From positions 182,829 to 246,828 of the forward strand of contig VZRN01000562.1 of assembly GCA_013397935.1 (NCBI GenBank): 64,000 nt of DNA, read 5' to 3'. Every line of letters begins with the position of its first letter. Position 1 is the first letter of the stretch. The translations under genes were made by a program, and so were the position numbers. Below the pieces are notes generated by a model. That model was not told where the DNA came from. It worked only from the letters and a program-made list of their open reading frames with translations, and did not search any database. Source of the stretch: Dasyornis broadbenti. Lineage: Eukaryota > Chordata > Aves > Passeriformes > Dasyornithidae. Shown here piece after piece: positions 52,871 to 64,000 of the stretch.

Positions 52871-54238
52871 AATATTTGCAGATTAGTCAACAACTATCAT
52901 GAGGGCAACAGAAAAACCCATGAAGAAACAAGTTAATCTGACTTAAGTGCCAGGCTTCTGTTGCAAGGAATAAGTATGGCACAGGGCCACATACCAAACA
53001 AGAAAAGTAAAACATAAGCTGCTTATTTTGTGGCACTCTTCATCCTGTCCACTGAAAGTATAAGAAGTTCTGCAGGAAGAGGAAAAACTCATCACATGCA
53101 AGCACACGGACATACAGTTAAATAACTGAGAGGTGCACCAAAACACAGATATGCACATTACTGCTAAGTGATGCAGGTACTCTTCTGAGTGAGCATTTTA
53201 ATTACATAAATACAAGAGGAAACTGTTGCCATGTATGGTATATTTGCAACAGTAGAAGTGTTTGGACTAGTCTTAGCAAATATATAGATGTTTATTTTTT
53301 CTTGAGATTACAGATAAAATTCTTCATGCTTTCCACTGACATAATTTCGATACAAAGTAGGACAAGGCACAATGGACAGATGGGAGGGCTCTCTGCTCCA
53401 CAGATTTGTAGCATTTCAAAGTCTATTGTGGAATTTATGAAGGAATCCTGCGAATGAACACTTTGTGCTGCATATTTAACATTTAAATCTAGCATAGACT
53501 GTAAGTATCTAAATACGTTGGTATCTTTGCTGCTAACCAACCTTCCATCTGATAAAACAAAGGAAGAAAGGGGAATACCAAGATGGACACTGACAGAGAG
53601 AGACCAGTGTAATGTATTACACCTAAAACTAAACTAAATTTTCTGCCAATAGAATACTACTCAATAAAAAGCCTGCAATACTGAAGTCATTGAAGAACTG
53701 GAAAAATCACAATGACGTATACAGTGAAGTATATATTTTGCAAAACCACCATTCCTTACAGTGATAAAGTTAGTACAAACAGGATGAACATTAAGATTCC
53801 TTCTGATCTTAAAGTAAAATTTCTGGAGAGTGCACTTTTCAGGTTTCCTTACATACATGCATTATTTAAAAGATTACAGGAATACACACTTATAAAGATA
53901 TTATTTACCTTTTTTTCTCCTTCTGGCCTAAGAGATATTCTGCAATCAGGGCAACCACAAAGTACTGCACTAAATTCTATCCTCTTAAATTAATGAGACA
54001 ACCAGCACAGGCAGATTAAAACTTATGACCAGGCAGAAGGAGACACGACAACCTCAGTAAATATTTAAGCTATTTGCCTGATCAACCATTTTAGCAACTG
54101 TTTCTCCACTGCTAATGCTCACATGCCATTGCACACGTGTCCATAAGCACACACACAAATGTAGCTGAGGTTTCTTTGAACTACTGCACAAATTTCCAAG
54201 TCTCATGCAACTCTATTACCAATTCTGACTTAATCCTA

Positions 54239-54244
<6 letters not shown>

Positions 54245-54267
<23 letters not shown>
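54245..54267. repeat. Poly-T tract (23 nt)
   Basis: Uninterrupted Ts followed by A-rich sequence. On the minus strand this is a poly-A tail-like run, but no retroposed gene is recognisable beside it. Confidence 0.85.
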
Positions 54268-54269
<2 letters not shown>

Positions 54270-54828
54270 AAATTACTTCAAAATAAAATAAAGAGAAAGG
54301 AAAAAGCCAGGTTTTATGCTTGTCAGCTTGTGCTGCTGCCTACAAGGGCAAAGGGTCACAGCAATGTGTGAGGATCACAGGCTGGGTGACTGAAGATCAC
54401 CCATGCTGTGGAGCTGGGAAGCTGAACCTCTCTGAGCCCTCCTTCTGCCACTCTGCCCTTCTCTTCGACACGCACGGCAAACACGCAGTGATCCATGAAG
54501 CAGAGGCAGTAGAATGAAAGAAAGGTGAAGAATTGACAGCATCTGCTAGAGGATGTCCACAGAAACTGCTGCTGAATGGTGAAGATGTGCAAAGGCTGGC
54601 ATTCCGCCATAGGCTTCCAGTGGCAGAAGAAAGTCCTTTTGAGGGGATAAAATAAGTGTAAGAATGTGCTTTGAGTGAGGTGAATTTTCTCTTCAGTATC
54701 ACGTCTGCATGCGTAGACTGCACTTTTACTCTTTGTAATGCTCAGGAACAACACTGTACAGCAATCCACTTAATTGCCTTGGATTCAGCAGCTCTCCACC
54801 ATGTCAATCATGTCATCCAACACATATG

Positions 54829-54864
54829 CACACACACTCACACACACACCATCTCACACACACT
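54829..54864. repeat. Interrupted CA microsatellite
   Basis: CA units with CT interruptions. Simple sequence in intron 3. Confidence 0.85.
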
Positions 54865-55139
54865 CTCTTCCTCTGCTCCACAGACAAGAAAAAAATACTA
54901 ATTTAAAGCATATCAAAACACATTTTTATAATGTATAAAGATAATACCCAATGGACTCCTGAGAGATACATGAAATTAATCCCAGTTGTGAAGGCCTTGA
55001 TATTAGCTCTTCACTCCTGGGATGAATTTAAAATCCCACAAAAGCCCATGATTTATTTCCTTCCTACACAACAGCAACAAACACTCACATAATTTTTAAG
55101 TAATGTAAAATATCACTTTAAAGCTGTTCATACACATCT

Positions 55140-55153
55140 GAGAGAGAGAGAGA
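55140..55153. repeat. GA dinucleotide repeat
   Basis: Seven GA units in a row followed by purine-rich AGGGAAGAA. Confidence 0.8.
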
Positions 55154-55587
55154 AGGGAAGAATTAGTTGTTTTGAGAGGTGAGCACTTAAGGGTCCATTC
55201 CACCTGCATAATTCCCATAAATGTTATGTTTATGAATTGAACAAACAGGGTGAAGAATCGTTGGCACAAAAACTGCCTTTCATCCACTTCCTATATTTTA
55301 ACATACAGTGTTTCTTCTATTGGCTAGTTAAAGGTTTTTATAAAGTAATGTTTTTCTATCCCAAATTTGTACATCAAGTAGATGTGTTTATCACATCTGT
55401 TTATCACGTGTCTTTCTGGTTATAAGGTTTTAACTCACTACCTAGTATGAAGTTTCCTTGATGATGTTTGCAAGATACCTAAAACTGTGTTGGGTGGAGG
55501 GAGGGAACTCTGTCAAAAGCAAGTTTACTTTCCCACATATTGATAAACTTCTTCACTTACAGGCAGTTGTTACATGACAACTTTTTA

Positions 55588-55606
55588 AATTCTTCGTACT
55601 AGATAT
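55588..55606 (+). repeat. 19-nt exact direct repeat, copy 2
   Basis: Identical to 52172-52190, 3.4 kb away in the same orientation. Confidence 0.9.
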
Positions 55607-58549
55607 GGAGTGAAATCATTATTCCACATTCAGTCTCTTGCAAGCCTATTTACTTGACAGATTAAGGGTGTGATCCCAAAAATTTCTGGGCTTACAAGAC
55701 CACCTCTTATCCTTTATACCTCTGCAACTCCGGGACATTCATGGTTCACTGGTACTGCCTGAGAGCTTGAGTTGTCACTCTGTATGACATCACAAGAGAT
55801 TGCCACAGTAGCAAATGATGTAAAAAAAGGCAAAGAAAAGAGAAGAACTAAATATTAAGCAAGGATAGTAGATAAGATCTTAAATTTTAGAAAAAAATAT
55901 ATTCTTTATTTCATTTTTATAGTGTTTTATTGCTCTAAGATAAGTAACATCAAAAGTAATGGGACAGAGGGTTGTTTTCTACCTTCTAAAACCTGGTTAC
56001 AGGATAGGATAAAGCTATGAAAATCATTCTCAGGTTGACACTACCTCTCTTTTAATTTATTCTGAAAATTATACAAAACCAAAATATACTTTCTTACCTC
56101 TGCATTTTAGAAAATGATTGTGTTCAGGTCAGTAAGTAATGTACAACTACAAATACAACAGCATCATGGCAAAAATAAAACACTATAAGCAATGGAAATT
56201 TGTACTAAAATGGATACAAGAGTAACTCAAAACCACAAAGTCAGTCATTTGAATTTTCTTCTATTGTGAGGCTTTCTGCAGGGCACTTACAAATTTCAGC
56301 CCTCAATAAAAATGCATAGTTCTGTTTTTACGATTTTAAGTCACTGCTGAATGCTAATATGAGAGTTAAGAAGAAATGAAGGGTAAGGCAAGTTATTCAA
56401 CTGAGAAGTTCCACAAACACTTAAACATCCACAAGCATTTCCTTTTCTTTCCAAAGAGAGGCCTATTCCTGGCATCAGCTTGCAGGGATGGTATGGCTTA
56501 GTCCCACTGCTAACATGGCTAGCTGTGCACAGTGCATCTGAAGTGCATGAACAGGACAGGAAAAAAAAACCCTTTCATTTTTTTTTCTGACCCACAAAAC
56601 CCAGCTACAGTTGCAGTGAAATTGAACGGTATCTTGCAATTTCATCCCTTAATTAGGAACCCAGCACATGGCAGAAGTCCAGGCCCTAGCTCAGGCTGTT
56701 TATCTTTCAATACTTCCAAGTCACTTACTAGCCAAAAAAGAAATTACAATGTGATTTAAAGGGAAATCACTCGGCTTTCAGGCTCATTCCTTGCCTGCTT
56801 CCTCCCTCTTCTTCTTTTCTGATTAAAATGGTTGTAACCATACCATAAGTCTGATCTGTTCATCTCTGCAAACAGCTGTCCCACTATGCTGCAAGAAAAA
56901 CATTTGTAAAAAATATTGATTTTGGTTGAACAATATCCTTTCTTTCAAGTTCCCCCACAAAAATTCCAGCAAAGATTCACAAACATTTTTTTGTTTTTAA
57001 AAACTTTGTATGTTATGCTTTAGTAAAGAAGTTGTGATGGCTTAAGAATTTTGTATGTAGCACTGAGTGCTAAATCTCAGTTGCTGAGTCCCACCTCTCT
57101 GAAAGTGCTCCCCGCTACCCAACAGCTTCTGCTGCCTTTTGTCCAGATGCAATGGGTCAGTGCTGAAAAAGATCCCCCTCAAATGCACTGCGCCACTGAT
57201 CGAGTCCACAATCTGATGTCTCCAGTCCTTCACTTAAGACACCTTTTTTCCTTTTGTGTGATGATTCAATGAGAGAAGGCCAGAACATCACCCAGCTCAC
57301 ACAAGCTGAGTATGCAACCGGAAGATCCCTAAGTAAAAGGTGCCACTGCATTCCCACAAAGCGAAGGAGAGAGACTCAGCTGCACCGATGCTTCCTGTTG
57401 TAACTGGGACAATGCTGCCTTTCAGCACACTTGATGAAGAATGTAACAAAACTGTTGCACAGACATCAGACTAACCTGGTGAGCCAGACAGTGAGTTCAT
57501 CCAAATCACACTACACATAATTCTTCAGCTGCAAGTGAAGAGCCTTATTGCTTTGTTTCCTTAGAAATAGAGCTTGTGAATTTAGATGTATTACAAAATC
57601 TGTTATTGTTTTAATTCACTAACTTTAAGAACATTTCCAAAAATGGATTGTGATACTCTGTGTTTTCTTAAACATCATAAATATAATAGCAGTTCCAGAG
57701 CACTTTGAACGGTGCGTGTGAGATACTGTTACTCAGTTTTCAAAAATAAGGAAGACCTTAAGTATATTTGACAATTCCCAATTAGAAAGATTTGGAATTT
57801 GTTCAGGAACAAATGAATTAGCTGCTTCTTCAGCTGAAGTTAGCAAAACCTCACACAGTGCAAAGCTGGGAAAACTTTTTACTAAATGTTTTGACCTTGT
57901 TATACAAGCATGGGATAAGACAACCTAATACAAAGTATTGAGAAGATGGTGGGAGCACCTGGTGTCATCTCCCACTCAGTATATTCTGACAGATACAAAT
58001 TAACATTCCTGGATCATAAACTAGAACTGTGTGAAGCAGAAATTTCTTATTCTTGCATTATGGATAATACTAAAAACATTATATAATGCAATACAAGGAC
58101 ATTCTCACTTGGGGTTCTGATGACAAGCCACTTGAGCTACACTTTTTTCCTTTATAATGTCACCAAAACTCTCAATGGAATTATATATAGAATAAATGAT
58201 AGGTGATGGTGAATTACAAGACCATAATACATACAGTAAGCACCTAATGTAGTTTTATAAATTACAGACTTTTATAGCATTATATTTTGCAGTGTAATGT
58301 CACACACGGCAGTGATACAATACCCCAATTCAAGACATGATATCACATTTAAGAAAAAAAATATAGAAAAAGCAGCAGCAGCCTGGTAAAATTACTTTGG
58401 AAGTGTACAGATTTGCCATTTGAAAAGGAGACAGATCAAAATATGGGCCTTGAGGAAGAAGATATATGCCAGACAATGACCAGCTCCGTTGCTCCTCTGC
58501 ATTGTGCAAAACAGATGTGTTTGCCTAACACTAGGCATTGCTGCACAAG

Positions 58550-58680
58550 AGATCCCAGGCCGGATTCTGCACTCAAGGGATGAGGCAACGGGTGCTCCAC
58601 ATCATTGAGCAGTGACTTCTCCAGCTGATTAAGAAGCGGCACTGATGGGCTTCACTGGGATTCCCATCCAGAGCTCTTCA
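58550..58680. repeat. Old dispersed repeat (candidate)
   Basis: CCCAGGCCGGATTCTGCACTC resembles the 'gggccagattctgcactc' opening of an old sauropsid repeat. GGCTTCACTGGGATTCCCAT near the right edge resembles the inverted core seen at 44.4 kb. The assignment is tentative. Confidence 0.35.
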
Positions 58681-59449
58681 ACCTGACAGATAACATTGCA
58701 TTTTGGGGGTCTAAAGGATAATAGTGAAGCTAGGGACTGCAGCTGAGGGAATATTCCATTCCCAGAACTCTGGACTGGGACCACTTCTGAGGCAGGAAAT
58801 TAAATAACTTCCCCCCAAAAATGAAGCATACGCTATCAGACAGCATCCACCTGCCTGTGTATACCCCACTTGCTAAATTTTGGATCCATTCATTAACCGC
58901 AACTAAATCTCACTCAGGAAAAACGTCCACGTGCTATCAGGTTTCCATAAATTCTGAGAAGATAGAGAGCCAGGCAGAAAAAGAATTGTTTTCTCAGTGC
59001 CTTCCTTGAAGATACAACTCCAATTGTCTTCGATGCACATTATTAGATGCTAGGTAACCCACACCATAAGGGAGTGGAGCAAGGGTGCAGGAAAGGACAG
59101 GATGAAGAAATTGGTTTTTTCTAAAGTAACCCAAGAACAGGACATTTACTCCATGTTCCTACCACATTAAGCACCAGAGGATTCCACCATAAGAAACAAG
59201 GACATAGGAAATCACAAACACAGACCTGTTTGTTACTGATAAACAAAAACCCCAGACAAGAAAACAAAGAATAAAAAGAGCACACTTTCACTGCCCTTCT
59301 ATCACGAGGTAAGTTGCCATTTGGGTGCCCACACCAGCTGCTCTCTCAGGTGGGCAGCAACCAAGACATCACTGATGTTTTTAAGACACTCCTCATAACT
59401 AAACTAGTTAAAGTGACAACAGTGAGAGAAGAGGAGAAAAAGGGGGATG

Positions 59450-59725
59450 ATGGATGACATAACAGAGAGAGGCATGGCCTCAAGTTGCACCAGGGGAGAT
59501 TCAGGTTGGACATCAGTGGGAGTTTCTTCATGGAAAGGGTTGTTAAACATTAGAATGGACTGCCTAGGGAGGTGATGGAGTCATCATCTCAGGAGGTGTT
59601 CAAGAAATGACTGAACGTGGCCCTTAGTGCCGTGGTCTAGTTGACAAGGTGGTGATCAGTCAGAGGCTGGCCTTGATCTCAGATGTCTTTCCCAACCTAA
59701 ATGATTCTGTAATTCTGTAATTTTG
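59450..59725 (+). repeat. CR1 LINE 3' end, sense orientation
   Basis: Clear CR1 3' untranslated segment: GGCCTCAAGTTGCACCAGGG, GATTCAGGTTGGACATCAGT, GGAAAGGGTTGTTAAACATT, CTGCCTAGGGAGGTGATGGA, GTTCAAGAAATGACTGAACG, a CTTAGTGCCGTGGTCTAG block, CCCAACCTAAATGATTCTGT and the terminal ATTCTGTA repeats. It is 5'-truncated and opposite to ZNF521 transcription. This is the strongest evidence for an archosaur, and given the low repeat load a bird, genome. Confidence 0.93.
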
Positions 59726-62700
59726 TGTCTCTTTCACCTGCAAATACAAGGTATGGTCCTCACCAGAATGCTGCTCATATTAACATCTAGATTAAAACAG
59801 GAGAACATCACGCCATAAGCCTCTGTTTGAGACACACTCACATCAGCCCCTAGCAATGGCAAAGAGATGTGGCACAATCAATGAAGTTGAGAAAACTGTT
59901 TATATATCTGAAGGCAGGCACCTGCCCAAGCAGCTTTCTGAGGTGCTGCCACATTGCAGAACCTAAAGCGAGAGTATTTTTCCTTCAGCTTGCTCACAGC
60001 TGATACCTGGGAGTTTCAGTAAACCAGGAACAGGCTCAGTTGCCCACTGCTTACCTTGTCAGGCAAAACCACTTCCCCCAAACTGCTGTAACAAGTAAAT
60101 GAGGCTGGAAAAACTCCCACTTGCAGGACTTCGAAATAAACCCTTAGCTTTGCTGGAAGCAGTCCTACCCAGGCACCCTAACCACACAAACACCTCCCAG
60201 TGAAATGGAAGATTGATTCATAAAGGGCCAGAGAAAGGAACCATAAATTTTCCTGTTAGTTGTCACTTTTCCATCACTAGAGAAGTCACAACTTCAACAG
60301 CCCTACAAATAACGCTATCATGTACCTCATATGAAGTGTTACGTTGGGTTTCCAGTTCAGACACTTTTTAATTTAATTTTATGATTGAGAAGTTTCTGCA
60401 TTGTTCTACATACCGATTCCTTTTATTGTGGAAATTGCCAATATTCAGAGAAGCTGCTACAAGACAGAGCGGGCTCTAACACATGGGTGAGACAATCGCT
60501 TATGACACTGTTACATGGATGAGGCTGCTGAAAGCTTTAGTCATTCATACAGCACACAGGCTTCATTGAGAAAAGAAACACCACTGGCCTGGCAGCACAC
60601 TGTACAAACAAAACACAGCCTCTGTTCAAACAGGATTTCTCTTTTTCTTTTTTTCAGTTAAAATTTACTCCACTGACAAAGCAAGCAGCGCGCACATTTC
60701 ACAACCACCGTCAGGTGGGAAACGTGGATAAGTCTTCTGGATAGCGTATCTAACCAGCTAAATAGAAATGACGATTTAATTTTGCTTCCAGAGGTATCTT
60801 CCTTGAGGCTACGGGTAGACATCAAATCAAGCACAGGGTTTGGATACAGCAAATGTGCCAAGTTGAAAAACAACAACAAAAAGAAACAAGTAATACAAAG
60901 AAATAAAAACTAATTAGTGGTTACTTAAGTAGTTTGGAATACTAACAACTGAAAAAAATAGTTTACATATCTTGTTCTTTGCTGCAATTGGACTTCGATG
61001 CAACTAGACTTTTTTTCTGCTAGAAGACAAGGCAAATGACATTCCCTGCTACCACAGAAGAGATGCATCGCTGTGAAAGTAATCACTCTCCAGTGGAAAC
61101 CTTGCTTGTCTTTCTTTGCTGGCTCCTAAACAGACACTCTGGTTAAGAATACAGGGTCGCACAACTGCATATTCCTAGTGCATCTGAGTCAAACTGAAAG
61201 CACTGAGTTGTACTCAACTCCTCTGAATAATCCTGACCACATTTCTCCAGGGTGAAAACCTTAGAAAGGATAAGAAATGACATTATACTCGTTTGGAAAG
61301 GAGGAAAATGCAACACACTGGCCTGCTAGGAGTGACGCAGTGCATCATGCCACCGTGCCAGAGATCAGAGTTCACACTAGTCTTTTAGTTTTGAGCCTTA
61401 GGGGAGACAGGGTACAGTTCAAAAAGAATGTGTTTTGGTGTCTGAGAGGGGAAAACCAGTGCAGCAGCACTCCACCTGGCAGGCTGACTTTGCTCTGAAG
61501 TTACACTGAAAAAAAGAACTTTGTGTTCAGGGCTGGGGTTAGGGAAAACAAGAGATGTGGCCTCCCCAGGAAATAAATTTAAGATTATGCTGATGCACTA
61601 TCTGGATCCTTCCTAAGTAGGCAATAGAAAATTTAAAAGTTAAATCGAGCTGTCCATGACATGCTCAATGCCGTTTAATGGGAAACTCCTGCTGACATTA
61701 TTCATGAGAGACACATTTCTTACCAATACAACTAAAATAAATAGAAAAAAAAATTAAAATCCCAAAGCACAAAACTTGTCTCTTTTCGATAATGGGTAGT
61801 GAACAGGACAGATGCATTTTCATGAAAGGCACCACACGGAAGAGAAAATGTCGCCTCTTTTATTTTTAAAAAGGGTGCCAGATGCAAATGTTTCAGTGGA
61901 CGCCTATAAGTACTTAAAATACAAAACACCTTCTTCAAATGCATTAAACACACAGTGAGGCACTTTAAATACACTTGCTTTGTCAGACAGGCAGCTGGCA
62001 CCACTTTTGTAATGAACAGGACAAACATTCTGTCCAATGAAAGTGTTACCAAAATATAGCAGGAGGCTCAGCTTGACTTGCACTCACAAATACCAAAAGC
62101 AGATTCTTCTCATTACTTTTCTTAAGGATAAAAAAATTACTGCCTGACTCTCATACTCTGGGAAGGTAAGAGTAGTTTAGGTTTTCTTTTTAAATAGGTG
62201 TCTCTGCACAAGGTGCATGCCAGCCTCAGCTCCTGCTCTCTGTCCTCTGAATGGCACAAACCCCTCCATCCTAGCCTTTCCCAAACATGCACTGTTCTGT
62301 GGGTGATCAAAAGCCTCCCCTGATTGTCAATTATTCTGCCACAGTAAAGGGAGAGCTTTCAGAGGACAGCAGCCACATCAGCAAAAGCATTAGTTAAAAT
62401 CATACATGCTATCAAACTTTCCATGCCTGCACTTGGTGTAATTAATTTTGCCACCTCTTACATTTCTGGAGGAAAAATGAGAAAGAAAATCACCCAGCAA
62501 ACTAAGAAAGCTAGCATTTCTGAAAGTGAGATGTGTCTTTTGTAAGCTCACGGTATTTAGGGCCACCAAATCCAGACGCAGTGCAGAGTTTGCCTCATTT
62601 ACTGAGAAGTGCCAGAGGAAAAGATTTCCTGTAGAATGCAGGGAGAATTATTTTTATACTCCCCCAAAACAGAGCAAAATGCCAATTCTACCTGAAACTG

Positions 62701-64000
62701 TACTTCAGGTTTTAAAATGCTCTTACCATTTCCTTGAGCTGAGAATCACTCACTGTTTATATCCCTTTCCTCTCCTCTAAGGAAGTTAAAAGCAATGTTT
62801 GGAGCAGGCTCCATGCGTGCAGCCACACCTAAAACACAAGGCGAGGCCTTCCCTCCCCCTCCCCCAAATCCATGAGCCGGCACAGCTGGAAGTGTTTTGC
62901 ACGGGCCGGCCGAGCCGTGTGCGAGCGCTCGCTGCTCTTTGTCCGCACACGGCTCAGCGCTGGCCTCCGAGGTAGGGCTGCGTCCCCCGGGACTGCGGGC
63001 AAACACAGCCCAGCCCCGGCTCCCTCCCTGTAGGGGCAGGCGATGCAGTGTCAAAAGCCGGCCACGGAAAGATCTGGAAAAGCAGCCTGCAAGGAGAGAG
63101 GCTTTTGCCTTTCTGGGGATGACAAAAAGCACACAGTTGGGTTTCACATTTTCCTGCTGTCCTGATAGCTTGGCAAAACCACGACCGGCATAACACGAAG
63201 CCTCCTACTGTAACCATAGGGTGCTTTTAAAAATAATTTATCCCTTGCCTTGCAAAGCATATCTGGGACGTGCGGGGTTGGCCTGGCTTTGGCATGCACA
63301 GACTGTCCCCAGGGCAAGGGACAGACGGAGGATGGGGCGGTGAGCACCAACACTGCACACTCTGAGCAGGAAAAGGCTCAGCCACGTCCTGTTGGTCTGG
63401 GAGGGAGGCAAGCCTGCTCCAGGAAAAGGCACCACGCAAGTGGGCAGGCAAACTGCAATGTAAGTCAAGTTAGTAATGGTGTGAAAACTGCAAGCAGGAG
63501 TACTTCCAAAGGCTAAAACACAGAGAGGGTAAGCACATTCAGGCATCTGAGGGAGAGGGACACAGGGAAAAACAAGGATGCACCACAGAAGCAAAATAAA
63601 CTTTTACATGTAAGAGAAACATTCTCAGGATGTGTGTATGCCTGCACATCCACTCACACACGTACGCGTCAACTCACTGTTTCAAAAGCCACATCTAAAA
63701 TTTCATTAAAAAAAGCCCAGCTGCTTCTTTACCCTGACTTTGTCTTTAAGGACTTAGCTAAGCTGAAGGAGTGGCCAGAAAAGAAGAAAAAAAAAACCCC
63801 ACTTCAACCCATCTCTCTCAAATTCTTTTATTTCAGCAATGCATTAAGCAATCTCCCTGCAGAGTTATTCTCTTCTTCCTGGTGTGGATAAAGCTCCCCC
63901 TGGGGAGCTCTGTAATTTCCAGCTTCTCCGAATTCAGGTATTAGTAAAGACCGCTTGGGGACACGCAACAATATAACTCTACATTTTCAGGCATTCGGAG
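59726..64000 (-). other. ZNF521: ZNF521 intron 3, far end (continues beyond the window)
   Basis: Non-coding with rising GC content towards 63 kb. It includes a CpG-dense block (62874-63075) and a GC box GGGGCGG (63334-63340). No ZNF521 exon 1-3 sequence was found: neither the MSRRKQAKP-type start exon nor the SCDSC finger exon. The remaining sequence shows no nameable repeat. Confidence 0.75.
62874..63075. promoter_or_regulatory. CpG-dense GC-rich island (candidate regulatory element or alternative promoter)
   Basis: About 15 CpG dinucleotides in roughly 200 nt, including a GGCCGGCC word at 62904-62911, in a window otherwise strongly CpG-depleted. The nearby Sp1-type GC box at 63334-63340 adds to the picture. 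It lies about 40 kb upstream of exon 4 on the sense strand. It could be an intronic promoter, an enhancer with an unmethylated CpG core, or a GC-rich insertion. No TATA box or transcript evidence can be given. Confidence 0.4.

Larger units (their letters stand above)
48256..59445 (-). other. ZNF521: ZNF521 intron 3, distal part
   Basis: Non-coding. Beyond the CR1-like piece near 48.4 kb it holds MIR-like remnants near 50.13 and 52.83 kb, a 19-nt exact repeat pair (52172-52190 and 55588-55606), a 23-T run at 54245-54267, CA and GA microsatellites near 54.85 and 55.15 kb and an old repeat near 58.6 kb. Overlapping open frames on both strands at 50.0-50.8 kb are not recognisable proteins. No exon was found. 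Confidence 0.85.

Noticed and set aside
22884..64000. Search for ZNF521 exons 1-3
   Set aside because: No match on the minus strand to the start-exon or SCDSC-finger coding sequence. They are taken to lie beyond the window.
1..64000. CRISPR arrays, operons, phage or bacterial mobile elements, intact retroviral genes
   Set aside because: No regularly spaced repeats, no dense short-gap coding and no gag/pol/env-like frames. The window is ordinary vertebrate intronic DNA.

Overview
The window is 64 kb of vertebrate, most likely avian, nuclear DNA. It is AT-rich and CpG-poor, with introns tens of kilobases long. It carries chicken-repeat-1 (CR1) LINE 3' ends, including a degenerate ATTCTGTA-type terminal repeat, and worn MIR-like SINE remnants. 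The species cannot be named from the sequence. I see no prokaryotic gene organisation.

One protein-coding gene is supported: ZNF521 (EHZF/Evi3 orthologue), on the minus strand and only partly contained. The giant zinc-finger exon (exon 4 in human numbering) is at 19531-22883. The next exon (exon 5, one finger) is at 3242-3326. Splice sites and phases agree: acceptor TTTCAG before 22883, donor at 19530/19529, acceptor CTTTAG before 3326, donor GTAAGT at 3241-3236. Exons 1-3 must lie above 64000 and the last exons below position 1, because I could not find them here. So 1-3241 is part of intron 5, 3327-19530 is the whole of intron 4 (16.2 kb), and 22884-64000 is part of intron 3 (at least 41 kb).

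The rest is intronic or regulatory sequence with a low repeat load: CR1 pieces near 12.8, 48.4 and 59.6 kb; MIR-like pieces near 16.4, 28.1, 50.1 and 52.8 kb; several older dispersed repeats; and microsatellites. There is also an assembly flaw around a single N at 48192.

The points most worth a second look are: a 44-codon open extension past a weak exon-4 donor followed by a candidate poly(A) signal; a tetracysteine site in place of a C2H2 finger in exon 4; a triple TGATTAAT homeodomain-type cluster at 36.3 kb; a perfect 26-nt palindrome at 6824; a CpG-dense island at 62.9 kb; and a G-quadruplex motif on the sense strand at 46.6 kb. I found no new multi-gene system.
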